From JABDIY01 sp963803845 (GTDB lineage Bacteria > Actinomycetota > Acidimicrobiia > Acidimicrobiales > SZUA-35), in the NCBI GenBank assembly GCA_963803845.1, contig CAWDNZ010000005.1, forward strand, positions 992,001-1,056,000: a stretch of DNA of 64,000 nucleotides, written 5' to 3'. The notes beneath the pieces are model-generated. The model was not told the DNA's origin. It searched no databases and saw only the letters and a list, made by a program, of their open reading frames with translations. Positions 46,264 through 54,475 of the stretch are shown here, in pieces; position 1 is the stretch's first letter, and each line of letters begins with the position of its first letter. The position numbers were made by a program, and so were the translations under genes.

Positions 46264-48672
46264 ATGTCAAAGAAACTCAACCTGCGTAACCTACTGGCGC
46301 TCATCGCCATACCCCCGATTGTGCTCCTGGCCTTCATCGCCGCCTACGGGGCGACGGTGACATTCCTGGGTACACCGACCATCGACGAGATCAAGAACGG
46401 GGTGCAGGTTCTCAGTCTCGTGGCAGTCGCAGGCATGCTTCTCAGCGTCGGAATGGTCATCGTTATTGGTCGCCGTGTTCTTGAACCGATCAATGAAGTT
46501 TCCGAGGCAGCCAAGGAACTGGCCGACGTCCGCCTTCCCCTCCTGATCGAGTCGCTGTCCAATCCCGGTGTTTCGATGCCGGAGTTCGAACCGCTTGCTG
46601 TGAGCGGCGAGACCGAATTGGCCCAATTGGGAGACGCCCTCAACAGTCTTCAGAACCGGGCTGTCACCGTTGCAAACGAGCAGCAGCGAGTGGTGAAAGA
46701 AGGCATCAGCGAACTGGTTGTCAATCTCGCCCGACGCAACCAGAGCCTTCTCGACCGTCAGATCGAGAGTATCGACAACCTGGAGTCCACTGAAGAGGAT
46801 CCGGATCGCCTCGAAAACCTCTTCCGTCTTGACCACCTCGCTACTCGTATGCGTCGCAACGCCGAGAGCCTTCTGGTCCTCGCCGGAGCTGAACCGAGCC
46901 GTCGTCGCGGTGGCCCGGTAGTGCTCGCCGATGTGATTCGTGTCGCCATGAGTGAGATCGAGGACTATCAGCATGTGGCGATGGGCGAGATCAAGTCCGC
47001 CCACATTGGACCACAGGGAGCAGTGGACGTCGCTCATCTGATGTCGGAGCTGCTGGAAAACGCCACGCAGTTCTCTCCACCGGATGCCCATGTTGAGGTC
47101 TTCGGTGGCTTCGACGCCAACGGATTCTATGAGATCGTGGTGCGAGACCACGGGATCGGCATGAGCGCCGACCAGGTCGCCAGCGCCAACGGCACCATCC
47201 AGAATCCACCGGAACTCGGTCTGGCGCTAACACGGTCGTTGGGATTTCAGGTTATTGGCCGACTGGCGCAACGATTGGGCGTGCACGTCGAAATCGGACA
47301 TACCGATGGTGGTGGCACCACGGCCGCAGTACGAATTCCCGGCACCGCACTTTCCAGCGGAGCCGCGGCGAACGTGCCCGCGGCTTTTCAGCCGGCGCAG
47401 GGTTCTGCTGCACCTCGGATTGCTCCCGCTCCCGCTGCGGCGCCCGCTACCGCGCCGACGTCCTTCCAGCCCGCTCCGGCGGCCTCTGGATCCACTGCGG
47501 CTCCTCCGGAATTCCAGCCGATGCCGTTTGAGCAAGCGCCAGCCCCGGCCGCATTCGAAGCCTCACCATTTGAGCAAGCGCCAGCCCCGGCCGCATTCGA
47601 AGCCTCACCATTTGAGCAAGCGCCAGCCCCGGCCGCATTCGAAGCCTCACCATTTGAGCAAGCGCCAGCCCCGGCCCAATTTGAAGCCTCACCATTTGAG
47701 CAAGCGCCAGCCCCGGCCCAATTTGAAGCCTCACCATTTGAGCAAGCGCCAGCCCCGGCCCAATTTGAAGCCTCACCATTTGAGCAAGCGCCAGCCCCGG
47801 CCCAATTTGAAGCCTCACCATTTGAGCAAGCGCCAGCCCCGGCCCAATTTGAAGCCTCACCATTTGAGCAAGCGCCAGCCCCGGCCGCATTCGAACCGGC
47901 CCCACCGGCTCGTCAGCCCGAGCCCCAGGAACAATTCTGGGCGGAGTCGCCCATTCAAGAGACGTATCAGCCCGAGCCTGCCCCGCAAACCTTCGAGGCA
48001 TCCCAGCCGGCTCGTCAAACCTTTGATCAGTATGAGGCGGCTCCGACCCCCGAATGGCATGAAGCCCCGGCTCCGCAAGGGTTCGAACCAGCTCCCCAGC
48101 CCGCCCCAGCTCCGCAACAGGCACCGTCTCCCCAGCCGGCTCCGCAAGCATTCCAGGCCCCAGCGCCCCAACCAGCCCCGCAAGCATTCCAGGCCCCGGC
48201 ACCCCGGCAGGCACCAGCACCGCAGCCGGCTCCAGCTCCGCAGGCATTCGAGGCCCCAGCCCCGCAACGGGCGCCAGCTCCCCAACCAGCCCCGCAGGCA
48301 TTCCAGGCCCCGGCTCCCCAACCCGCCCCGGCTCCCCAACCCCAGCCTGAAGCAGGGTGGGCCACTCCAGCCACGCCGAGTGCGTCTGCGCCAGCACCCA
48401 GCATGGAACACGCGATGCCAACCGGTGCGGCCTTCGATCAAGGCGTCGACGCCCTACTGGATGATCCCGCCAATCGCACCAGTTCCGGACTCGTACGCCG
48501 GGACAGGTCTCAGAACCACGCTCCGGCGAGCGAAGGGCGGGCCATTCCTGCAAGTGGGGCGGCGACAGCTGCAACGGCAAGCAACCGCAGTCCCGAAGAA
48601 ATCCGCAACATGCTGGCCCGCTATCGCGACGGACTCAAGAGCCGTCCCGATTCCGGTCACGGCCCGAACTAA
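46264..48672 (+). CDS. cvnA: conservon sensor histidine kinase (CvnA-like) with long repeat-rich tail
   Basis: 802 aa. Two helices (about residues 10-32 and 47-69) are joined by only 14 external residues, so the large extracytoplasmic sensor common in CvnA proteins is missing. A HAMP-like linker leads to the phospho-acceptor region LFRLDHLATRMRRN with His191. The HATPase N-box is MSELLENATQFSPP (Asn266), with DHGIGMS as G1. After about residue 360 comes a Pro/Ala/Gln tail of some 380 residues. It contains nine FEQAPAPA units of 14 residues, then PQPAPQAFQAP stretches. The last 50 residues are conserved-looking (ALLDDPANRTSSGLVRRD, RNMLARYRDGLKSR). GAGAGG precedes ATG. It heads the cvnABCD operon. 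Confidence 0.88.
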   Translation: MSKKLNLRNLLALIAIPPIVLLAFIAAYGATVTFLGTPTIDEIKNGVQVLSLVAVAGMLLSVGMVIVIGRRVLEPINEVSEAAKELADVRLPLLIESLSNPGVSMPEFEPLAVSGETELAQLGDALNSLQNRAVTVANEQQRVVKEGISELVVNLARRNQSLLDRQIESIDNLESTEEDPDRLENLFRLDHLATRMRRNAESLLVLAGAEPSRRRGGPVVLADVIRVAMSEIEDYQHVAMGEIKSAHIGPQGAVDVAHLMSELLENATQFSPPDAHVEVFGGFDANGFYEIVVRDHGIGMSADQVASANGTIQNPPELGLALTRSLGFQVIGRLAQRLGVHVEIGHTDGGGTTAAVRIPGTALSSGAAANVPAAFQPAQGSAAPRIAPAPAAAPATAPTSFQPAPAASGSTAAPPEFQPMPFEQAPAPAAFEASPFEQAPAPAAFEASPFEQAPAPAAFEASPFEQAPAPAQFEASPFEQAPAPAQFEASPFEQAPAPAQFEASPFEQAPAPAQFEASPFEQAPAPAQFEASPFEQAPAPAAFEPAPPARQPEPQEQFWAESPIQETYQPEPAPQTFEASQPARQTFDQYEAAPTPEWHEAPAPQGFEPAPQPAPAPQQAPSPQPAPQAFQAPAPQPAPQAFQAPAPRQAPAPQPAPAPQAFEAPAPQRAPAPQPAPQAFQAPAPQPAPAPQPQPEAGWATPATPSASAPAPSMEHAMPTGAAFDQGVDALLDDPANRTSSGLVRRDRSQNHAPASEGRAIPASGAATAATASNRSPEEIRNMLARYRDGLKSRPDSGHGPN
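47527..47904 (+). repeat. nine 42-bp in-frame tandem repeats in cvnA
   Basis: Units start at 47527, 47569, 47611, 47653, 47695, 47737, 47779, 47821 and 47863. Units 1-3 carry GCATTC, units 4-8 CAATTT, unit 9 GCATTC again; otherwise they are identical at nucleotide level. Each codes for 14 residues beginning FEQAPAPA. The near-identity points to recent expansion by slippage or unequal recombination. Confidence 0.95.
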
Positions 48673-48690
48673 CCAACCAGGAGATCCGAC

Positions 48691-49113
48691 ATGACCGGAC
48701 TGAGCAATCAAGCAAATAATGTCAACTGGTTGGTCAACAACTTCGTTGATCGCGTTCCAGGCGTAACCGAAGCGGTAGTGGTCTCCAGCGACGGTCTCCC
48801 CATCGCCGCTTCCGCCGGCATCGACCGGGACGGCGTTGATCGCTTTTCGGCAGTGTCCTCCGGCCTGATCGGTCTGGCCTATGGTGCCGCCGGTCGCTTC
48901 GGTGGTGGTGCGGTGACAGAGGTGATCGTCGAGATGGAGCATGCGTTCCTCTTCGTGACCGGAATCAGTGATGGTTCGCTGCTCTCCGTCAAGGCGACCG
49001 CGAGTTGTGATGTCGGCATGGTGGCCTACGAAATGGCCGTCCTCGTAGACAAGACTGGTGCAGTTCTCACCCCGGCTCTCCGAGCTGAGCTTCAGGCGGC
49101 CCTTCCGCGATGA
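48691..49113 (+). CDS. cvnB: Roadblock/LC7 domain protein of the conservon (CvnB-like)
   Basis: 140 aa single-domain Roadblock/LC7 protein, probably a regulator (GAP-like) of the small GTPase. It shows WLVNNFVDRVPGVTEAVVVS, SDGLPIAASAGIDRDGVDRF and LFVTGISDGSLLSVKA, the alternating helix-strand family pattern. It starts 18 bases after the kinase with AGGAG before ATG and overlaps the DUF742 gene by four bases. Confidence 0.95.
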   Translation: MTGLSNQANNVNWLVNNFVDRVPGVTEAVVVSSDGLPIAASAGIDRDGVDRFSAVSSGLIGLAYGAAGRFGGGAVTEVIVEMEHAFLFVTGISDGSLLSVKATASCDVGMVAYEMAVLVDKTGAVLTPALRAELQAALPR

Positions 49114-49475
49114 CCGATTCCGAACCCGATGTACTATCAGGGCTGCGCGTGCGGCCCTACATGGTCACCGGTGGTCGGACGCGCAGTGTTGTCGAGCTAC
49201 CGCTTGAGACGATCATTCGGGTCACCCCGGAAGGTCAGAAAGCGTCCGGCACCCTGAACCTCGAGCCCCGGCAGATCGTAGAGCTCTGTCATCAGCCGAT
49301 GTCAATCGCTGAGGTGTCTGCTCACCTCCGCCTTCACCTCCAAGTAGCCAAAGTGCTCGTTGGAGATCTTGTCCATAGTGGCCATGTCGCCACCCATTCC
49401 GCTACCGCCGATGCAACCGACCGCCCCGACCTCCAGCTACTGGAGCGGGTGCTCGACGGCCTGCAGTCCCTGTGA
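49110..49475 (+). CDS. cvnC: DUF742 protein of the conservon (CvnC-like)
   Basis: 121 aa, DUF742. The family hallmark VRPYMVTGGRTR is near residue 15. A winged-helix-like segment follows (LNLEPRQIVELCHQPMSIAE, VSAHLRLHLQVAKVLVGDL), ending LLERVLDGLQSL. The ATG overlaps the Roadblock stop. The GTPase starts eight bases after its stop. Confidence 0.95.
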   Translation: MTDSEPDVLSGLRVRPYMVTGGRTRSVVELPLETIIRVTPEGQKASGTLNLEPRQIVELCHQPMSIAEVSAHLRLHLQVAKVLVGDLVHSGHVATHSATADATDRPDLQLLERVLDGLQSL

Positions 49476-49482
49476 GGTTGAC

Positions 49483-50037
49483 ATGAGCAATCCAATCCCC
49501 GTAAAGATCGTTGTCGCCGGCGGATTCGCTGTCGGCAAGACGACGTTCGTGTCCGCGATCTCCGACATCGAGCCGCTCACCACCGAGGCGGCGATGACCA
49601 AGGTTTCCGAGGGAATTGATGACTTCGGTGACGCCACGACAAAGACGTCCACAACCGTCGCGATGGACTTCGGTCGTGTAGGCCTGAGCGAAGAACTGGT
49701 GCTCTACCTCTTCGGCACGCCAGGGCAGGACCGCTTCCACTTCATGTGGGACGAGTTGGTCCGAGGAGCGATCGGTGCATGTGTGCTTATCGACACCGGG
49801 CGCATCGATCAATGCTTCCCGGCGATCGATTACATGGAAAACGCCGGCGTTCCCTTCATCGTGGCCATCAACGCTTTCGACGGAATGCTGCGGCATCATC
49901 CCGAAGACGTGAGGGAAGCACTGGATCTCCCCCGTCACATTCCGGTTGTTGTCACCGACGCCCGCCATCGGGCGGCCGTGCGCGACACTCTGGTTGCGCT
50001 CGTGCGCCACGCCATGACCATGGCCAACGCAAGCTGA
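49483..50037 (+). CDS. cvnD: conservon small GTPase (CvnD-like)
   Basis: 184 aa Ras-like GTP-binding protein. The G1 loop is GGFAVGKTTF (Lys19), the G3 region FGTPGQDRFHFMWDEL, and the base-recognition loop AINAFDG, which replaces NKxD, as in this family. The ATG at 49483 follows GAGG; the frame is open far upstream inside cvnC but out of context. It closes the operon: kinase, Roadblock, DUF742 and GTPase likely form a membrane switch. A small hairpin lies about 30 bases downstream. Confidence 0.95.
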   Translation: MSNPIPVKIVVAGGFAVGKTTFVSAISDIEPLTTEAAMTKVSEGIDDFGDATTKTSTTVAMDFGRVGLSEELVLYLFGTPGQDRFHFMWDELVRGAIGACVLIDTGRIDQCFPAIDYMENAGVPFIVAINAFDGMLRHHPEDVREALDLPRHIPVVVTDARHRAAVRDTLVALVRHAMTMANAS

Positions 50038-50068
50038 GGTTGTTGTAGGAGCTGTTGAAGGGGACGGA

Positions 50069-50087
50069 ATGGTCGTGTAGCGACCAT
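50069..50087. terminator. small hairpin after cvnD
   Basis: A seven-base perfect stem (50069-50075 with 50081-50087) and a five-base loop lie 31 bases after the cvnD stop. There is no U-tract, so its role as a terminator is uncertain. Confidence 0.4.
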
Positions 50088-50172
50088 CTGGTCACCGTCT
50101 TCTGTGACCGGCAACGCTTTGTTCTCACTCTCACTCCGGCGACCCACTGCAAGGACTGTGTTAGACATTGGC

Positions 50173-50961
50173 ATGGGATCAGAAGAAGCTCAAGGACTGC
50201 TCTGGGGGGTCGAGCCGGAAGGTTGGGCTTCACACGAGTCGAATCATTCGCCTCTGTTCCGAGCGATGATGGAGGCAACCGACATCGGCTCGGGCAAGAA
50301 CGTCCTCGACATCGGTTGCGGTGCCGGACACTCGAGTGCACTGATCAAGACGGCCGGCGCCGCAGTCGTCGGGGTCGATGCCGCTCAGGGCTTGGTCGAC
50401 TACGCCAACCGAACCTTCGATGGCATCGATTTCCAGGTGGGTGGAATCGAAGAACTGGCCTTCGGGGATGACGAGTTTGACGTGGTCTTCGCGGCGAACT
50501 CCGTGCAATACGCTGCGGACCTGGATACCGCGCTCCGCGAACTCAGGAGGGTGTGCAAGCCCGGTGGCTCCATTGTCGCCGGGCTCTTCGGACCGCCTGA
50601 ATTAGTCTCCTACAAGCCGGTTCTGGACGCCCTGGGTCAATTCATGCCAAAGCCCCCTCCTGGCGGCAAGCCCGGCGGTCCCTTTCGTCTGTCTGCACCC
50701 GGAGTGCTCGAAGAGGGCTTCACTTCGGCTGGAATCGAGGTGTCGGGAACAGGTGAAGCCGACTGCCCCTTCGAGTACGGAAGCTGGGACCAGTTCTGGC
50801 GCGGCACTAGGGCGGCAGGGCCTACCCAGATGGCCATCGGTCTCGCGGGACTGGACGCGGTCGAGAAGGCGGCTCGCCAAGCCGTCGAGCCACTCATCGC
50901 CGAAGATGGCAGCATCGGCTTCGATACGAACGTGTTCATCTACGTCGTCGGGCAGGCCTGA
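50173..50961 (+). CDS. class I SAM-dependent methyltransferase
   Basis: 262 aa. The Rossmann SAM-binding motif I is VLDIGCGAGHSSALI, with the acidic strand-2 end in VVGVDAAQGLVDYA. Motif post-I is GIEELAFGDDEFDVVFAANS, and LRELRRVCKPGGSIVAGLFG is motif III. This is the UbiE/Methyltransf_11 type acting on a small molecule. The C-terminal part (FEYGSWDQFWRGTRAAGPTQ) is a substrate lid. ATG 50173 is chosen from the protein N-terminus; the upstream in-frame GTG 50104 lies in the conservon spacer. Substrate unknown. Confidence 0.87.
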   Translation: MGSEEAQGLLWGVEPEGWASHESNHSPLFRAMMEATDIGSGKNVLDIGCGAGHSSALIKTAGAAVVGVDAAQGLVDYANRTFDGIDFQVGGIEELAFGDDEFDVVFAANSVQYAADLDTALRELRRVCKPGGSIVAGLFGPPELVSYKPVLDALGQFMPKPPPGGKPGGPFRLSAPGVLEEGFTSAGIEVSGTGEADCPFEYGSWDQFWRGTRAAGPTQMAIGLAGLDAVEKAARQAVEPLIAEDGSIGFDTNVFIYVVGQA

Positions 50962-51163
50962 ATACTCCGTCCGGCGAGACCCTTCCAGGGAGGGCGCCCG
51001 GTACCAGCCTTTCGTGAGGGTCATCTGCCATGAGTGGCTCACTCGCAAATAGCGCGTCGTCGAGTTCGATGCCTTCGGAAGCTCAGAGCAAGCACGTTTC
51101 CGATACCGAACAGACATTCCTCAGAAATTTCTTATTTGTGGTTGTGTGCACACAGTCGTTCGC

Positions 51164-51169
51164 TAGAAT
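51164..51169 (+). promoter_or_regulatory. -10 box for the HNH endonuclease gene
   Basis: TAGAAT, five bases, ATG at 51175. It supports the short start over the in-frame upstream codon at 51034. Confidence 0.55.
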
Positions 51170-51174
51170 GTGGT

Positions 51175-52506
51175 ATGGCAGTCCCGGCGGACATCCTGAA
51201 ATCCCTGACGGATCTTGATTCACTTCCCCACGGTGACCGGCAGAAAGCGTTAATCGTCGCCTCAGACCGGCTCGCAGCACTGGCAGGGGCCGAAGCGATC
51301 GCCCTGGCCGACACTGGCGGGCTGGCTGAATCCCGGTTGACGAATCCTGGTCACTGGCTGGCGCATGCAGCGAACGTTTCCCAGCGGCGGGGACGCCGGA
51401 TCGTAGCCTCGGCCCGCTTAGCCGACCGGTTCGACGCCATCGCTGAAGGCATCGCTGAGGGTGTCCTGTCTGACGAGCACCTGACCGTGTTGAAGACATG
51501 TCTGCCCGGCAACCGGACCAGTTACCGGGCAGAAGCCTTTGCCATCTGCCACAAACAGCTGGTCGACCTCGCCCGCGAGGTGGACTATCCCGAATTCAAG
51601 AAAACGTGTGAAGCGTGGATCGGGATGTGCGAAGACGCCGACCCCGACGCCAAAGCCCCAGAAGACAAAGACCTCGGGATCGACTTCACCGACAACCTCG
51701 ATGGCACCACCAACATCAAAGGTCTGTTGCTGACCACAGACGCAGAGCTGTTGAAGGAAGCGTTGACCCGGCTCGCTGAGAAAGCCAAAGAGCAGTACCG
51801 GCGGGACCAGAACAACAAACCAGCAGCACCCAACGCTGAGGAAAAGACAGACGAGGATTCGGTCGATGACCTGTCGGTTGACCTGTCGATCAGTGAGTAC
51901 ACGTTGCGGCCCGTCATCCGTAGAGGCACCCGTTACTGGATGGCACGAGCAATCGGCACAATCGCTACCCTCGCCGCCACCGCACCGAAGGACGGCAAGA
52001 CACCGGAACCGCTGCTCGTGGTGTTGATGGATCTGGAAACAATGGAATCCGCGAAGGAACGCTGGGCCAACAACGATCCGGCGATTCCGCCGGATCTGGT
52101 GTTCCGGCCCGGCTACACCTGCGAGGCACTCGATGGGAAACCCATCCACCCCGACCACGCCTTCCGGATCGCTCTGAACCACCGACTCCAACGCTGCCTC
52201 ATCGATGCCCGATCTCTCAAAGTCGACCTCGGACGCACAAGTCGCCTGTTCACAGGGGCCGCCCGCCAAGCAGTCATCTACCGGGACCGGCACTGCACAA
52301 TCCCTGGATGCCGAAGACCCGCCCGATGGTGTGAAGTTGACCACAACACCGAATGGCAAGACCATGGCGAAACGAACTCCGAAACCGGGCGCCTCTACTG
52401 CGGGCAACACCACCAAGCAAAGACCGAGGCAGAGAAGCAGCGTCGACAGCTCGCCCGAGCCAGAGACCAAGCCCGCAAAGACCAGGACAACACCGAACCC
52501 TTCTGA
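51175..52506 (+). CDS. HNH endonuclease with DUF222 (13E12-type)
   Basis: 443 aa. The N-terminal 300 residues are the DUF222 helical domain of the mycobacterial 13E12 repeat family (LTNPGHWLAHAANVSQRRGR, LPGNRTSYRAEAFAICHKQL). The C-terminal HNH nuclease has YRDRHCTIPGCRRPARWCEV, DHNTEWQDHGETNSETG, then LYCGQHH, with zinc Cys pairs and the catalytic His. Members are multicopy in many actinobacteria and are suspected mobile or DNA-processing elements. No inverted repeats or att-like ends are visible here. The C-terminal tail is Lys/Gln/Arg-rich. Confidence 0.9.
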   Translation: MAVPADILKSLTDLDSLPHGDRQKALIVASDRLAALAGAEAIALADTGGLAESRLTNPGHWLAHAANVSQRRGRRIVASARLADRFDAIAEGIAEGVLSDEHLTVLKTCLPGNRTSYRAEAFAICHKQLVDLAREVDYPEFKKTCEAWIGMCEDADPDAKAPEDKDLGIDFTDNLDGTTNIKGLLLTTDAELLKEALTRLAEKAKEQYRRDQNNKPAAPNAEEKTDEDSVDDLSVDLSISEYTLRPVIRRGTRYWMARAIGTIATLAATAPKDGKTPEPLLVVLMDLETMESAKERWANNDPAIPPDLVFRPGYTCEALDGKPIHPDHAFRIALNHRLQRCLIDARSLKVDLGRTSRLFTGAARQAVIYRDRHCTIPGCRRPARWCEVDHNTEWQDHGETNSETGRLYCGQHHQAKTEAEKQRRQLARARDQARKDQDNTEPF

Positions 52507-52516
52507 CTTCCTAGGG

Positions 52517-53296
52517 CTAGCGCCAAAGACCTCGTTCTAGCAAGACGCTCTTGAGCAGGATGCAGTTGTCGGTCATGATCCCGTCTACACCGAGGTCGAT
52601 CATCCGATGCATCTCGATGGCATCGTTGACGGTCCATACGTGGACGTGATACCCCTGCCGGTGAAAACGCCGAACCAGCCTGCGGTTGAGCCGGAATGAC
52701 CCGAACGTGATGGGAATACTCACGCACGGATGAGCACCGGGTAGTGGCCAAGGGGCGATGGCAGCCAAAACGGCCCGTGGTCCGGGCGACGTGCATATCG
52801 TCGGTCCCAGCAGAGATTGGATGCGGCTGATCCGCGAGTCGCTGAAGGCGCCGATGCAAACCCGATTGATTGCTCCGTGCGCTGTAATTGTCTCGGCCAG
52901 CAGGTCTACTGCATCATCGGCTTTGGGATCGATGTTGAAGCGAGCATTCGGATATCGATCGAACAGCTCAGCCAGCGTGGGGATTGGGTGTTTTGAGACC
53001 GTGCCATCCAGAGCTTGGTGGTCGAGACGAATCGTCTGAAGTTCCTCCCAGGTGCAGTCGGCTATGGCCTGAGTAGTGCCGGTGAAGCGCTGTAGCCCCG
53101 GGTCATGAAAAGCGACAAGAACACCGTCGGCGGTTCGGTGCACATCGGTCTCCAGATACCGGTACCCGAGACTGATCGCATGATCAAAGGCGGCAATGGT
53201 GTTTTCGGGCGCCACGTCAGTGCCGCCACGATGGGCAAATGCGATGATGCCATCGAAGTCGAGGAACGGATACCGGTGCGGGTCTGGACCGCTCAT
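52517..53296 (-). CDS. glycerophosphodiester phosphodiesterase
   Basis: 259 aa TIM-barrel GDPD that hydrolyses deacylated phospholipids to glycerol-3-phosphate and an alcohol. It has AHRGGTDVAPENTIAAFDHA (the HRG...PENT motif), LETDVHRTADGVLVAFHD with the metal Glu/Asp and second catalytic His, and VHVWTVNDAIEMHRMIDLGV with GIMTDNC at the end. No signal peptide, so it is cytosolic. The ATG overlaps the DUF5522 gene stop by four bases. It is the last gene of the enoyl-CoA hydratase operon. Confidence 0.93.
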   Translation of the reverse strand: MSGPDPHRYPFLDFDGIIAFAHRGGTDVAPENTIAAFDHAISLGYRYLETDVHRTADGVLVAFHDPGLQRFTGTTQAIADCTWEELQTIRLDHQALDGTVSKHPIPTLAELFDRYPNARFNIDPKADDAVDLLAETITAHGAINRVCIGAFSDSRISRIQSLLGPTICTSPGPRAVLAAIAPWPLPGAHPCVSIPITFGSFRLNRRLVRRFHRQGYHVHVWTVNDAIEMHRMIDLGVDGIMTDNCILLKSVLLERGLWR

Positions 53297-53547
53297 GTTA
53301 TTCCCTGTGTGAAGTCATCGGCGCCGATGTAAGGGCAGTGGCGGCAGCCCCGGTCGCAACAGGGACGGCCGGCCAGGTAGATCGCAGTCATGGCGAAGAG
53401 TCCGGATACCGGATCGATGTACCCCATCGCCTTCTCATCACATGCCGCTGTATGCCGTTCGATGATCTCTTCGTAGTAGGGATGGTCCACCGGAAGGCGG
53501 GAAGGATGCGGTGTCCGGAAACCATCCTTCCGGTAGGGCTCGTTCAC
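53293..53547 (-). CDS. DUF5522-type small Cys-rich protein
   Basis: About 84 aa. The C-terminal half carries PVSGLFAMTAIYLAGRPCCD and RGCRHCPYIG, the four-Cys signature resembling the DUF5522 family and fitting a metal site. GTG 53545-53547 is used because it lies just after the enoyl-CoA hydratase stop. The longer frame to 53679 would overlap that gene by more than 100 bases. No clear ribosome-binding site is seen. It is coupled to GDPD by ATGA. Function unknown. Confidence 0.72.
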   Translation of the reverse strand: MNEPYRKDGFRTPHPSRLPVDHPYYEEIIERHTAACDEKAMGYIDPVSGLFAMTAIYLAGRPCCDRGCRHCPYIGADDFTQGIT

Positions 53548-53560
53548 CCGCGAAATCGCT

Positions 53561-54397
53561 TCATTCGTTGAGGGAAGGGTCGGCGAACACGGCGGGGCGA
53601 TTCTCGAAGTAGGAGGCAATAGCCTCAGCTTGATTCTCCGAACCGATGAGGCGTCCGATCTCTTCTCGTTCGCGAGCAAATGCAGTGGCGCGATCCAGCC
53701 GAGCTGCGTTGGACATCAGTCGTTTCGTTGCACGAATGGCATGCGGCGATTTCTGCGCGATATCGCGGGCCAGGGCAAGAGAGTCTTCCAGCGGGGTTTC
53801 AGACAGCCGGGTTGCCAAACCGAGTTCTTTGCATTCCGTGCCAGACACCATCCGTCCGGTGAAGGTGAGCTCCTTGGCCACATCGGGTCCCACCAGATCA
53901 ACGAGCTGCTGCGTACCGGTCATGTCCGGAATCAAACCCCACCGAATCTCCAAGACGCTCATCTTTGCCTCCGGATGCACGATGCGAATATCAGCGCCGA
54001 GGGCTAACTGAATCCCGCCGCCGAGGGCATGCCCGTGCACTGCGGCAATCACAGGCATAGGCAACTCTGTCCAGCCATAGACCGCCTGTTGGGCGTAGTG
54101 GGTCATGCCGCTGGGCGAAAGCTTGGTCAGAATGGCGCCGCTGTCCTCCGGCGAGTCGGCCATTCCGGTGAAGCTGGCGAAGTCCAGCCCGGCACAGAAT
54201 GATCGGCCTTCGCCGCTCAGCACAACTGCTCGAACCGAGGTTTCTTTGGCGAGGTGGTCCGCCGTTTCCACGAGAGCTCGGAACATCTCCGGATCGAGAG
54301 CGTTCATCTTGCCTGGGCGTTGCAGGCGCACATCTGCTACTCCGTCGACGGTCGATACGGAAATGCGGTCGCGGACGTTCTCGGTTTCCTCAGCCAT
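53561..54397 (-). CDS. enoyl-CoA hydratase/isomerase family protein
   Basis: 278 aa crotonase. GEGRSFCAGLDFASF and AAVHGHALGGGIQLALGADI form the oxyanion hole and CoA site, and EIRWGLIPDMTGTQQLVDLV occupies the position of the first catalytic Glu. In the last the residue pattern (SVLEIRWGLIPD) is hydratase/isomerase-like. The exact acyl substrate is unknown. A leaderless box fixes the ATG. It is divergent from an SDR gene and heads a three-gene operon. Confidence 0.92.
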   Translation of the reverse strand: MAEETENVRDRISVSTVDGVADVRLQRPGKMNALDPEMFRALVETADHLAKETSVRAVVLSGEGRSFCAGLDFASFTGMADSPEDSGAILTKLSPSGMTHYAQQAVYGWTELPMPVIAAVHGHALGGGIQLALGADIRIVHPEAKMSVLEIRWGLIPDMTGTQQLVDLVGPDVAKELTFTGRMVSGTECKELGLATRLSETPLEDSLALARDIAQKSPHAIRATKRLMSNAARLDRATAFAREREEIGRLIGSENQAEAIASYFENRPAVFADPSLNE

Positions 54398-54403
54398 TCT
54401 CCA

Positions 54404-54409
54404 ACGCTA
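54404..54409 (-). promoter_or_regulatory. -10 box for a leaderless ATG start (enoyl-CoA hydratase)
   Basis: TAGCGT on the minus strand, six bases before ATG 54397. It forms one half of a divergent promoter pair with 54464-54469. Confidence 0.6.
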
Positions 54410-54463
54410 CCAAGCCGTCTCTATTGACACAGAGTTGCCTGTTCTCGGGGTCCGGCAGACCGA

Positions 54464-54469
54464 TAGCCT
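54464..54469 (+). promoter_or_regulatory. -10 box for a leaderless ATG start (SDR)
   Basis: TAGCCT, six bases, ATG at 54476. Both genes of the divergent pair thus have the same start architecture within 80 bases. Confidence 0.6.
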
Positions 54470-54475
54470 CAGCCA

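Noticed and set aside
47527..47904. Regular 42-bp repeats considered as a CRISPR array
   Set aside because: The units are contiguous without unique spacers and stay in frame inside a kinase gene.
48082..48095. GGTTCGAACC string resembling a tRNA T-loop
   Set aside because: It lies inside the cvnA coding tail with no acceptor stem or anticodon arm around it. No tRNA was found in the window.
47255..48694. Long Arg/Pro/His-rich open frames in other phases across the cvnA tail (also 47447-48580 on the minus strand)
   Set aside because: They result from the 42-base repeat, whose period is a multiple of three and keeps every frame open. The products are low-complexity.
51418..52470. 350-codon antisense frame to the HNH gene
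   Set aside because: The plus strand encodes a clear DUF222-HNH protein with a promoter box. The antisense product is Cys/Val/Gly-rich without a domain.
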